A stretch of 64,000 nt of DNA from Frankia sp. AiPa1. GTDB lineage: Bacteria > Actinomycetota > Actinomycetes > Frankiales > Frankiaceae. Numbering within the stretch: position 1 is the first letter of the stretch; each line of letters opens with the position of its first letter. The notes under the pieces were generated by a model, which was given only the letters and a program-made list of their open reading frames with translations, was not told the origin of the DNA and made no database searches. Shown here one piece after another: positions 42,657 through 51,220 of the stretch. A program made the translations under genes and the position numbers. The stretch is from contig NZ_JALKFZ020000184.1 of NCBI RefSeq assembly GCF_023243075.1, positions 27,407 through 91,406 on the forward strand, given 5' to 3'.

Positions 42657-45112
42657 GACGGTCCTTCTCCGAAGGGGCCACCGCTGGCAGCGTCAGCATC
42701 AGGCGGGTCGGCATCAGGCGGGCCGACGAGGTGATGGGGGCGGACGGGCACCCGGCGCAGGTCACGGCCGACGGCCGCACGGATCGCGGCGATGATCGCC
42801 GGCGTCGCCGTGCAGGTCGGCGCCTCACCAACGCCCTTCACCCCGTACGGAGCGTCCGGCTGCGGCTCGGTGACGGCGACGAAGTCGAGGTCGGGCACGT
42901 CCGCGGCGGTGGGGATGAGGTAGTCGTGGAAGGTCGGGTTGACCACCCGTCCGGCGTCGGTGACCAGTTCCTCCATCACGGCGAGGCCCAGACCCTGCGC
43001 GGTGCCACCTTCGACCTGGCCACGCAGAGCCAGCGGGTTGAGCACCGTCCCGCAGTCCTGGGCCAGAGCCATCGAGACGACCCGGACCAGACCGAGGTCA
43101 AGATCGACATCGACGACGGCCCGGTGCGCGGCAGCGGCGAACGCCACGTGCGGGTCGCCCTGGCCGGCGGCGCCGAGGGCGGTGGTACGGCGATGGTGGA
43201 AGGTGTACTCGGCCTCGACCGGTCCCATGGCCAGCGCGTCGGCCACGGACATCCGCAGCCCGACCTCGGCCCCGACGATCTGCCCGCCGGTGATGGTGAG
43301 ACTTCGCCGGGCCGTCTCGACCACCGGCCCAGGCAGGCCTGCCGCGCGGGCAACCCGAGCGAGCAGCCGATCGACGACCGCCGCGCAGGCTCCCCGCACC
43401 GCCCCGCCACTCATCCAGGTCTGGCGCGACGCACTCGTCGAACCGGCACTGGCAACGGCGGTGTCGGCGGGCAGCAGCTCGATCTGGTCGATCCCGAGCT
43501 CGGTGCGGGCGATCTGGGCGGCGATCGTGACGAAGCCCTGGCCCACCTCGGCACAGGCGCTGTGCACCTGGGCATGCGGGGTGCCATCCGCCGCGAGTGC
43601 CAGACGCACCCGCGCGGTGGACGCGTCGTCCACCCCCTCGGAGAACAGAAGGTTCTTGTACGCCAGCGCGTAGCCGATGCCGCGGCGCACTCGGGAGGGT
43701 TCCGCCATGGCGGGCAGGCCCCCGGGCAGGGACAGCCCGGTCGGGTCATGCTTCGCTGGCGGAGGCAGGGGTCGGGCGGCGACGAGAGTGATCAGTTCAC
43801 GGGCCGGCAGTGGCCCGCCGAGCACCTGCCCCGTGGGCAGCACATCGCCCGGTTGGAGGGCGTTGCGCACGCGCAGCCCGACGGGATCCAGTCCGAGTGC
43901 GTCGGCCAGCCGGTCCATCTGGGCTTCGTGACCGATGGTCACCTGGGGCACGCCGAACCCACGCATGGCCCCGCATGGGGGGTTGTTGGTGCGTACCACC
44001 AAGCCGTGCAGCCGGGCATGCGGCACCCGATAGGGGCCGGCCGCGTGGGTGATCGCGTTCGCGAGCACCGCCGGTGAGGACGACGCATAGGCGCCGCCAT
44101 CGAGCAGCACCCGGGCGGTGACGCTGACCAGCTCGCCGTCGTGGGTCGCGGTGTGGCGCAACCGCATCCGGGCGGGATGGCGGTGCGGATGGCCCAGGAA
44201 CGACTCGACCCGGTCGTAGGCGATCCGCACCGGCGCACCCGCCGCCCGCGCCAGTAGCGCGGCGTGGATCTGCACGGTGATGTCCTCGCGTCCCCCGAAC
44301 GCGCCCCCCACTCCGGCCAGGGTTAGTCGGACAAGCTGTTCCGGAAGGGCCAGGCAGGCAGCTATCTGCTCCCGGTCGGAGTGCAACCACTGGGTGGCAA
44401 CCAGCAGGTCGATGCCGCCGTCGGCCGCGGGGATCGCCACCGCGGCCTCGGGGGCCAGGAACGCCTGGTCCTGCATGCCGATGGCATAGTCGTCCTCGAC
44501 GACGACCGGCCCATGAACACCGTCCTCGCCATGCCTGATGTCGATCTCACGGAACAGGTTGCCGTTGGGATGCAGCGTCGGCGTGTCCGCAGCCAGAGCA
44601 CGGCGCGGGTCGGTGACGGGGGGCAGCGGCTCGTAGTCCACCTCGATCGCGGCGAGCGCGTGACGGGCGGCGCGGGCGTCGACAGCGGCCACCGCGGCGA
44701 CCGGTTCGCCCGCGTAACGGACCTCGCCCCGGACACCACCGAAAACGGGCTGGTCGGCGACGATGAGCCCGTAGGTGGCCAGACCCGGCACGTCGGCGGC
44801 GGTGACCAACACGGCGACCCCGGGAACCCGCCGGGCCGCGGCGGTGTCCAGGTGGCGGATGCGGGCCCGGGGATGCGGCGAGCGCAGCGTCCGGGCGTGC
44901 AGCATCCCTGGGACTTGCAGATCGCCGACGTACCGGAACCGGCCGTGCACCTTGGCCGGACCGTCCGGGCGGCGCACGGAATGACCGATCCCTCGCCCGT
45001 CCGGACCAGCCGCACGGCTATCCGGAAGGGCCGCGGGTCCGGCTGGGCCAGGTACCTGCCCGCCTGGGCCAGCCGCCGGCCCGGCTGGGTGGTCATGGGT
45101 GCCATTCGACAT
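42653..45112 (-). CDS. Xanthine dehydrogenase, molybdopterin-binding subunit
   Basis: The 819-residue protein is the large subunit of a three-part xanthine dehydrogenase. Motifs include HSVRRPDGPAKVHGRFRYVGDLQVPGMLHA at the front, AGVGGAFGGRED (molybdopterin contact), CGAMRGFGVPQ, GEVGQG-like AEVGQGFVTIAAQIA, QDCGTVLNPLALRGQVEGG, and the catalytic Glu in KGVGEAPT near the end. It oxidises hypoxanthine to xanthine and urate. ATG 45112 follows GAGG and overlaps the 2Fe-2S gene stop. A small Pro/Asp repeat closes the C-terminus. Confidence 0.93.
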   Translation of the reverse strand: MSNGTHDHPAGPAAGPGGQVPGPAGPAALPDSRAAGPDGRGIGHSVRRPDGPAKVHGRFRYVGDLQVPGMLHARTLRSPHPRARIRHLDTAAARRVPGVAVLVTAADVPGLATYGLIVADQPVFGGVRGEVRYAGEPVAAVAAVDARAARHALAAIEVDYEPLPPVTDPRRALAADTPTLHPNGNLFREIDIRHGEDGVHGPVVVEDDYAIGMQDQAFLAPEAAVAIPAADGGIDLLVATQWLHSDREQIAACLALPEQLVRLTLAGVGGAFGGREDITVQIHAALLARAAGAPVRIAYDRVESFLGHPHRHPARMRLRHTATHDGELVSVTARVLLDGGAYASSSPAVLANAITHAAGPYRVPHARLHGLVVRTNNPPCGAMRGFGVPQVTIGHEAQMDRLADALGLDPVGLRVRNALQPGDVLPTGQVLGGPLPARELITLVAARPLPPPAKHDPTGLSLPGGLPAMAEPSRVRRGIGYALAYKNLLFSEGVDDASTARVRLALAADGTPHAQVHSACAEVGQGFVTIAAQIARTELGIDQIELLPADTAVASAGSTSASRQTWMSGGAVRGACAAVVDRLLARVARAAGLPGPVVETARRSLTITGGQIVGAEVGLRMSVADALAMGPVEAEYTFHHRRTTALGAAGQGDPHVAFAAAAHRAVVDVDLDLGLVRVVSMALAQDCGTVLNPLALRGQVEGGTAQGLGLAVMEELVTDAGRVVNPTFHDYLIPTAADVPDLDFVAVTEPQPDAPYGVKGVGEAPTCTATPAIIAAIRAAVGRDLRRVPVRPHHLVGPPDADPPDADAASGGPFGEGPS

Positions 45113-45704
45113 CGTCCTCACCCCCGATCGGGAGGATGCCCCGTTCCTGCTGCACGGCGCGGATGGCGGCGACTATGCGGCCGTAGCCGGTGCAGCGGCA
45201 CAGGTTGCCGGCGAGGGCCTCGCGGATCTCCTGGTCGTCGGCGTCCGGTCGACGGGTCAGCAGCTCCGTTACCGCCACCACGAAGCCGGGGGTGCAGAAC
45301 CCGCACTGCACCGCTCCTTCGGAGAGGAACCTCGCTTGTATCGCCCGGGCAAGCCCCGACGCACCGAGACCGGCGACGGTCACCACCCGGGTGCCGTCGG
45401 CATCGGCGGCGAGCACAGTGCAGGAGGCCGCGAGACGCCCGTCGATCAGCACCGAGCAGGCCCCGCACCGTCCCTGCTCGCAGGCGTCCTTCACGGCGGT
45501 GACCCCGAGGCGGTCACGCAGCACGGTCAGCAGCGAGTCACCGAGCCAGGCACCGCTGACGGTGCGCAGAAACCCGTCGACGTTCAGCCGGTAGAGCGCG
45601 AGGCCGCCCGCCTCCGCCGCTGCCTCTGCCTCCGCCTCTGCCTCTGCCCCGAGCGGGCGAGGCGGTTCAGGGCCGGCATTGGACCCGGCCTCGGACCCGC
45701 TCAC
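45093..45704 (-). CDS. Xanthine dehydrogenase, 2Fe-2S subunit
   Basis: The 203-residue subunit has both [2Fe-2S] motifs: CEQGRCGACSVLIDG...SC (plant-type ferredoxin domain) and QCGFCTPGF with NLCRCTGYG (helical domain). The first ~35 residues are a repeat-derived Ala/Glu run coded by a CTCTGC 6-bp repeat, absent from the family. It overlaps the FAD subunit (4 bases) and the molybdenum subunit (20 bases). It passes electrons from the Mo site to FAD. Confidence 0.93.
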   Translation of the reverse strand: MSGSEAGSNAGPEPPRPLGAEAEAEAEAAAEAGGLALYRLNVDGFLRTVSGAWLGDSLLTVLRDRLGVTAVKDACEQGRCGACSVLIDGRLAASCTVLAADADGTRVVTVAGLGASGLARAIQARFLSEGAVQCGFCTPGFVVAVTELLTRRPDADDQEIREALAGNLCRCTGYGRIVAAIRAVQQERGILPIGGEDDVEWHP

Positions 45705-46711
45705 CGTGCGCCTTGCGGACCGGTGCCGTCCACGTGGGGGGTGGCGGGGTCCGCGTGGGGGGTGTCGGGGCCGAAAGTGTCAGGGCGCAGGAAGTCAGAG
45801 TGGGGGGCAGCGGGAAGGAGAGTGGCCGCAAGGGCGGGGCGAGCGATAGCCGGGTTCAGGCAACGGGCAAACGCACGCCCGGCAAGCACCCCAGCCGCGT
45901 GGATGCGGTACCGCGCGGAACCGTGCGGACCCACCGGCAGGGTCGGGGTGAGGGCCTGCGTCGCCTCGGTCACCAGATCGGCGAAACGCGCCGCCGCGGC
46001 TGATGACACCGTCCCGGTGGCCCAGTCGACCGCCGCCTGTGCGTACGCCTCGGCCTCGACCATCCGGACCGGTTGCCGGCCGATCCCTCCGACCGCGCAG
46101 GCCAGGGTGTGACGCACCCGGTCCACGACGACGGCGCACGACACCTCGGCCGGGTAGGCGGCCTGCCGGCCTCCGATCTTCAGATAGGTCGCGGGGCCGC
46201 CCGGCCGGGCCAGACGCACGGCGGTGACAAGGGCGTCCGGCTCGGGCCGGGCGGCGAGGAAACGGGCCAGCGGCTGGCGACGCGGCCCGCGCGGGGAGAC
46301 GGTGAGCACCTCGGCGTCTGCCGCGGTGAGAAAGGTCAGCAGGTCGCTGGCCGGGCGGGCCGAGCCGAGGGCGCCGCCAACCGTGCCGGTGTTGCGGATC
46401 TGCGCCGAGCCGACGACCCGGGCGGCTCGGGCGAGCCCAGGCGACAGGGACCAGCCCACGAGATCCGTGTAGGTCACCCCGGCCCCGATGGTGAGGCGGT
46501 CGGCGCCGGCACCCCGCACCCGCAGTTCGAGCACTCTGCGTAGCCCGATGATCGTCTGCACCTGACGCTGGCCGGCCCGTAGCGCGGGCACGAGGTCCGT
46601 TCCCCCGCCCAACAGGGCGGCCTCGAGACCCGCGGCGCGGGCGGCCGAAAGCATCTCCACCGCCTCGCCGACCGTACTCGGTCGCAGCATGCCCGACGCC
46701 GACCAGTGCAT
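45701..46711 (-). CDS. Xanthine dehydrogenase, FAD-binding subunit
   Basis: The 336-residue subunit has the CO-dehydrogenase flavoprotein pattern: LRPSTVGEAVEMLSAARAAGLEAALLGGGTDLVPALRAGQ (FAD pyrophosphate loop), IRNTGTVGGALGSARPASDL, and CVEAAL-like AVGGIGRQPVRM. It is the first gene of the xdh-allB-alc/uraD-uraH operon and is divergent from the Rieske oxygenase gene. ATG 46711 is preferred; the frame is open to 46774 upstream but the extra residues are not family-like. Confidence 0.9.
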   Translation of the reverse strand: MHWSASGMLRPSTVGEAVEMLSAARAAGLEAALLGGGTDLVPALRAGQRQVQTIIGLRRVLELRVRGAGADRLTIGAGVTYTDLVGWSLSPGLARAARVVGSAQIRNTGTVGGALGSARPASDLLTFLTAADAEVLTVSPRGPRRQPLARFLAARPEPDALVTAVRLARPGGPATYLKIGGRQAAYPAEVSCAVVVDRVRHTLACAVGGIGRQPVRMVEAEAYAQAAVDWATGTVSSAAAARFADLVTEATQALTPTLPVGPHGSARYRIHAAGVLAGRAFARCLNPAIARPALAATLLPAAPHSDFLRPDTFGPDTPHADPATPHVDGTGPQGAR

Positions 46712-47009
46712 GACATCCGACCCTAGAGGCGCAAAGTTACAATGATGTTCGGCCTTTCGCCGCTCCACGGGCATCCTCGCCGCCCGCTTCGACTACTCCG
46801 GCAACGTCACCGACTGTTACACGACTGCGGGACACCCGAAACCTCGAACCGCTTTCGTCGGGCAGCGCCTCCAACCGACCACACGGCACGGACCGACACG
46901 TCAGTGTGACCGCACACGAGAATGGCGGGCGCGGGCGAGACGTGTGGCCAGACGGCCCAGAGGCGGGGTCCAGGCGGCGAGCCCCAGATGGCGAGCTCCA
47001 GATGGCGAG
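46712..47009. promoter_or_regulatory. Divergent control region of xdh operon and Rieske oxygenase
   Basis: This ~300-base gap must hold promoters for both units. On the - strand TGTAAC (46736-46741) lies 24 bases before the xdh start and could be a -10 box; GTTACA recurs near 46814. A 12-base element CCAGATGGCGAG is repeated at about 46983 and 46998, just before the Rieske start. No clear long palindrome was seen. Confidence 0.4.
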
Positions 47010-48152
47010 ATGGACATGGCGCGTTTGCTCCGCAACACCGACCCCGCACTGCGACACGGCTGGCACCCGGTGGCGCTCGCCGCCGAGCTTGGCGACGCCC
47101 CGTTGCGGGTCCGGCTGCTGGGTGAGCCGTGGGTCGTCGCCCGACTGGGCGCTACTCTCACCGCCTTCGCCGACCGGTGTCCCCACCGGTTCGCACCCCT
47201 GTCCGCCGGGCGGGTCGAGGCCGGGGAGCTGGTCTGCGCCTATCACGGCTGGCGATTCGACAGCGCCGGAGCCTGCACGGCGGTCCCCGCGCTCGGGCCA
47301 GGGGTGCCGCCGCCCAGACGGGCCAGAGCGGACCCCGCATGGGGGGTGGCCGAACGCCACGGCCTGATCTGGATCGCTCCCGCGCGTCCCGTAGCGGACC
47401 TGATCGGCCTGCCAGACACCGACCAGCCAGACGCCAACCGGCCAGACGCCGACCAGCCGGAAAGCGGCCCGGCTGGGAGCGACGCGTTGCTGGCGGTCAG
47501 ATCCGGCCTGGTCCAGCCGAGCGGGGGTGCGCCGAGGTTTGACGCGGTCTGGCTGACGCCAACCCGCACGACCACCTGTGCCGGGCTACTCGCCGACAAC
47601 TTCCTGGACACAGCGCACTTTCCGTTCGTGCACGCCGGGACGATCGGCGCCGACGAGGACACCCTCGTCCGTCCCTATCAGGTTCGCCCGGACGGCCGGG
47701 GTTTCCTGGTCCGGATGGAGCAGGAGGTGGCCAATCCGGAGGATACCCTGGTCGCCACTGGCCACCATCCACTCGTGCAGCGACGCTGGTCGACCTATGC
47801 CTACCAACCGCCGTTCATGCTGCGGCTGCATCTGGAGTATCCCGATGCCGGGACGACGAGCACGATCCTGTTCTGTCTGCAGCCGGAGGACATCCGCGCG
47901 ACCCGCGTCTACACCCTGCTGCTTCGCGACGATCTCGGCGGTGATCCGACTCGGATGGCCGCGGCGGCCGCGTTCGAGCAGGCGATCCTCGACGAGGATC
48001 TCGCGCTGCAGGAACGTTTCGACCTCGACGGTCTACCCGTGCCCGGCATCAGCGGCGAATCCAGCGACGAAGTGCATATCCGCGCCGATGCCGCCGGAGT
48101 AGCCCTACGACGAGCGCTCGCCGACCTCGCGGACCTCACCGACCCGGCATAG
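47010..48152 (+). CDS. Rieske non-heme iron oxygenase, candidate urate/purine hydroxylase
   Basis: The 380-residue oxygenase has a Rieske [2Fe-2S] site, Cys57-Pro-His59 and Cys76-x2-His79 (CPHRFAPLSAGR, LVCAYHGWRFD). A mononuclear iron site follows in DNFLDTAHFPFVH (His203, His208), with an acidic ligand likely in LDEDLALQERF near residue 330. This is the VanA-like one-component-alpha type, which needs a separate reductase. Residues ~136-152 are an insert coded by a 15-bp repeat. It is divergent from xdh. Klebsiella HpxD is a Rieske protein in an analogous purine cluster, linked to hypoxanthine oxidation. No uricase is present here, so urate hydroxylation is the leading inference. Confidence 0.85.
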   Translation: MDMARLLRNTDPALRHGWHPVALAAELGDAPLRVRLLGEPWVVARLGATLTAFADRCPHRFAPLSAGRVEAGELVCAYHGWRFDSAGACTAVPALGPGVPPPRRARADPAWGVAERHGLIWIAPARPVADLIGLPDTDQPDANRPDADQPESGPAGSDALLAVRSGLVQPSGGAPRFDAVWLTPTRTTTCAGLLADNFLDTAHFPFVHAGTIGADEDTLVRPYQVRPDGRGFLVRMEQEVANPEDTLVATGHHPLVQRRWSTYAYQPPFMLRLHLEYPDAGTTSTILFCLQPEDIRATRVYTLLLRDDLGGDPTRMAAAAAFEQAILDEDLALQERFDLDGLPVPGISGESSDEVHIRADAAGVALRRALADLADLTDPA

Positions 48153-48474
48153 GCCGAGGGCCTCGGGTAGATCCGGGCCTGGCCAGCGGAGACCGGGCCA
48201 GCGCAGGGCCCGCCCCGAGAACGCCCAGACCCCACAATTTGTTACCGTCCGCACCGGGCACGAGAGCAAGATCCGGCCAACCAGGTCGCCAGGGGGGGCA
48301 AATCGGACACGAAGACGCCCACAACGACCTGTTTGGATCTTGGGTCGATCTGGGTCTGGGAATTTTGTCGCGCAACGTGACCCCGGCCGTGTGGCGCAGG
48401 CACGCCGGCCCTGAATGAGCCAGTGGAGTCCAATATTTCGACGTGGGGAGCTGCGATCAGGTTGGCGGGCATCC
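48153..48474. other. Intergenic stretch downstream of the Rieske gene
   Basis: No gene recognised. It contains the 16-base motif GCAAATCGGACACGAA (48298-48313) that is also present at 23827-23842, in a patch of lower GC. Confidence 0.4.
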
Positions 48475-48652
48475 CGGAGCCTGGGAAGTCCGGAGCCTGG
48501 GAAGCCGGCGAAAACCCCGGAACCCCGGAAGCCGGCGGAAGCCCGAAAGCCGGCGGAAACCCCGGAAGCCCGGAAGCCGGGAGGAGCTCGGAAGCCGGGA
48601 GGAAGCCGGGAGGAAGCCGGGAACGCGGGAAGCCGGTGGGAACCCGGGAAGC
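48475..48652. repeat. Purine-rich GGAAGCCGG-type degenerate repeat
   Basis: About 180 bases made almost entirely of GGAAGCCGG, GGAACCCCGG and GGGAGGAAGCC variants, with at least eight GAAGCCGG cores. The + strand is strongly G/A-biased in runs. It lies just downstream of the MarR stop codon and is non-coding. Confidence 0.8.
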
Positions 48653-48668
48653 GCTCATGATCGAAGCT

Positions 48669-49061
48669 TTACCAGGAGCTCGAGATCTCGTCCAGCAGCT
48701 CGGCGATCTGTTCCAGCAGCACCGCGCCTTCCCGCTGCTGCTCGCGGGTGAGGCTCGCGATGAGCCGTCCGTCGGAGTCGCGCACCGCGCGGTCCTTGGC
48801 GGCCAGCGCGCGCTCTCCGGCGGCGGTGAGGTGGACCGCGACGTGCCGCCGGTCCTGCTGGGAGGGAACCCGCTCGACCAGCCCGGCCCGCACCAGGTTC
48901 GTCACCGCGCGGGTCACCGTCGGCCCGCTCACCCCGGCACCGATCGCAAGATCGGACATCGTCAGCGCGCCGCCCCGCAACGGACCCATGATGATGTACT
49001 GCGCGATCGAGATGCCACTGCTGTCCTGCCGCTGCGTGGCCCGGCCCCGGGCCCGCTGCAC
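48669..49061 (-). CDS. MarR-family regulator, 5' end uncertain
   Basis: The product has the MarR winged helix: QYIIMGPLRGGALTMSDLAIGAGVSGPTVTRAVTNLVRAGLVERVPSQQDRRHVAVHLTAAGERAL. With GTG 49061 it is 130 residues and starts in the middle of the family's first helix. The same frame stays open upstream, coding for FLAAWRELLRAVQRARGR (the rest of that helix) and, before it, repeated GPDDG units from a 15-bp repeat, but contains no ATG, GTG or TTG before the TAA at 49239. A GTG at 49222 with GAGG before it is in another frame. A frameshift or non-standard start is likely. It lies beyond the importer and adenine-deaminase-like genes on the same strand. Confidence 0.7.
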   Translation of the reverse strand: MQRARGRATQRQDSSGISIAQYIIMGPLRGGALTMSDLAIGAGVSGPTVTRAVTNLVRAGLVERVPSQQDRRHVAVHLTAAGERALAAKDRAVRDSDGRLIASLTREQQREGAVLLEQIAELLDEISSSW

Positions 49062-49451
49062 CGCGCGCAGCAGCTCCCGCCACGCGGCAAGAAACGCCTC
49101 GCCGTCGTCAGGTCCGCAGTCGTCAGGTCCGCCGTCATCAGGTCCGCCGTCATCAGGTCCGCCGTCGTCGCTGGGCCGCTTGCCGTCGCTGTGCCGCTCG
49201 ATGGGTCTGTTCCCTCGCTCACGCCTCGAACGGCAAGCTTAGGCCATCCTTCCCTGCCGCCGCAGACACCCCTTTTCCCGCAAGGACGCCGCCTCTCCGA
49301 CGGCGGATATGTGACAGCCGGCCCAGTCGATTCGCCGCGCGTACGGGCTCTGGCCACGCCTACGGTGAGGGGTCGGTAGGCGCAGGCCAGGAGGCACGGA
49401 CGGCATGACAGGGCAGGATGTGCCGGTGGTGGGGCCACGGGGGCCGGACAG

Positions 49452-51044
49452 TCAGGGTCGGGTGTGCAGCAGGCAGCCGAAGCCGGCCAGGGTTCGTAGC
49501 GGCAGCGGCAGTCGGCACCCGAGGTCCGCCGCGGCGGCATCGACGGCGGCCAGTTCACCGAGCACCGCCTCCCAGGGCGCGTCGCTCATCAGGCCGAGCA
49601 GTGGCAGGGGACAGGCCGCGCGCACCCAGCCCTGATCGACGACAACGAACCCGCCGCCCATCCCCTCGACGGCCCGGGCCGCGGTGAGCATGTCATCGTC
49701 GCTCGCGCCGATCACGATCAGCTGGCCGGGTGCCTGTGCCGTGGTGAACCCGAGAGCCCCGCGGACGAGCCCGCAGCCGCGCACCAGACCGACCTCGACC
49801 GGTACCGCGTCCTGCGGTCGCCCGAAGACCGCGACCTTCTGCAGGTCACGAGACGGATCCGCGACCGGCAGTCCACCGCGCGCCGTCGGCACCAACCGGG
49901 CGATCCGAAGTCCGTGGCGGGCCGCCGGGCTCGGCTCCGCCGTCGCCCCAAGCGCCCCTGCCCCGAGCATCCCTGCCCCGAACGCCTGGATGCCGACCGG
50001 GGCGACACCCGCCGGTCCACCACCCAACGCGCCATTGCCGACCGCGCCATCACCGACCCTCGCGATGCTGACCGCCGCGACGCTGCCGTCCTGGCCAGGC
50101 CCGGCCGAGTCCGGGACGGGGCAGGGGAAGGAACCGGCGTGCAGGTTCTCCGGCAGCCTGATCCGACCGATCGCCCAGTCCGGCACCGGGTCAAGGTTGT
50201 CGAACAGCGGCCGACCGGACTCGGCCGCGATGCGACCGCCGACCATCACGACGTCCGGCGGGACGGCGGCGGCCAGATCGGAGACGACCTGCAGGTCGGC
50301 AAGCCGGGTCGGTGTGAGTGAACCGAGCACGTGGTCCAGGCCGTACCGGCGGGCGGGCCCCAGGGTCCGCCGCCCGACCTCCTCCAGGGAGCTCGCCGCC
50401 CGCTCGACGCCGCGGTGGGCCTCGTGGTCCAGATGGCCGCGGGCGGCGAGCTCGGTGACCGTCCGGATCTCGCCGTCCGCCCGCTCGGACGCACCGTCCG
50501 CCCGGGTCAGGACCCGCAACGGCGTCATGGAACCGGTCGCGAACTCCACGCCGGTCGGCCCGCCGAACGCGACGAACGCCGTCGGGTCGGCGAGCAGGGT
50601 GCCGGTGCCCTGCGGTACGAGCAGGCGGGCGAGCTCGCCCGGACCGAGCAGGGTGTCCTCGATCCGCAGACCCACCTCGACGTAGGCGGGAAGGACGTGG
50701 CGGCCCTCGGCGTCCAGTGACCGCCGGCCGCCGAGCGCCCCCGGCTTCGTCACGGCGGCGATGTACCGCCCGACGACGAGGATGTCCCGTTCCAGCATGG
50801 TCTGGTCGTGCACCACCACAACCAGACCGCCCCGCACGACGAGGTCAGCGTCCTCGTCGCCGGCGGCCACCCGGCGCAGCCGCGCCACCTGCGCCGCCGA
50901 GGGTGCCAGCCGATCGGCGCCGGCTACCGGCACCGGCGCGCGCCCCGGGGAGTCCTCCGGCCGGGCGGGCGGATCCTGGCGGCCGGCGCCGGGCACGACG
51001 GCCGGCGTCTGGGTGCCCGCCGGGGCGTGCCGGGGTGTCGACAT
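49452..51044 (-). CDS. Adenine-deaminase-like protein lacking metal ligands
   Basis: The 530-residue protein aligns by eye with adenine deaminase at both ends: DADLVVRGGLVVVVHDQTMLERDILVVGRYIAAV at the front and GQLIVIGASDDDMLTAARAVEGMGGGFVVVDQGWVRAACPLPLLGLMSD at the back. The active site is gone. The DAHLHIESS metal motif reads EVGLRIEDT, DPHEI reads DPTAF, and AHDSHN reads AQAPGQ. Much of the barrel between them is shortened. It is probably a non-catalytic purine binder or regulator, encoded after the ABC importer. A GTG at 51080 is an alternative start. Confidence 0.78.
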   Translation of the reverse strand: MSTPRHAPAGTQTPAVVPGAGRQDPPARPEDSPGRAPVPVAGADRLAPSAAQVARLRRVAAGDEDADLVVRGGLVVVVHDQTMLERDILVVGRYIAAVTKPGALGGRRSLDAEGRHVLPAYVEVGLRIEDTLLGPGELARLLVPQGTGTLLADPTAFVAFGGPTGVEFATGSMTPLRVLTRADGASERADGEIRTVTELAARGHLDHEAHRGVERAASSLEEVGRRTLGPARRYGLDHVLGSLTPTRLADLQVVSDLAAAVPPDVVMVGGRIAAESGRPLFDNLDPVPDWAIGRIRLPENLHAGSFPCPVPDSAGPGQDGSVAAVSIARVGDGAVGNGALGGGPAGVAPVGIQAFGAGMLGAGALGATAEPSPAARHGLRIARLVPTARGGLPVADPSRDLQKVAVFGRPQDAVPVEVGLVRGCGLVRGALGFTTAQAPGQLIVIGASDDDMLTAARAVEGMGGGFVVVDQGWVRAACPLPLLGLMSDAPWEAVLGELAAVDAAAADLGCRLPLPLRTLAGFGCLLHTRP

Positions 51045-51220
51045 CAGCCGGGGTCCGCGGCTGGTGTGTACGACGTTCACATACCGTCCCTACTACGGGG
51101 GTTGCGACTACAGGGGCCTGCGGTTCTGGGAGTACGGACGGTGGGGCTGGCCAACAGTGCGACCGGTGACCAACCGTGCGACCGGTGAACAGGGGGCGGC
51201 GCATCGTGGCGCGGTTCGCC

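Noticed and set aside
42731..44077. 448-codon + strand frame opposite the molybdenum subunit
   Set aside because: Antisense shadow; the - strand product has all xanthine dehydrogenase motifs.
48423..49379. 318-codon + strand frame over the GGAAGCCGG repeat
   Set aside because: Its start is the repeat itself and the rest is antisense to the MarR gene.
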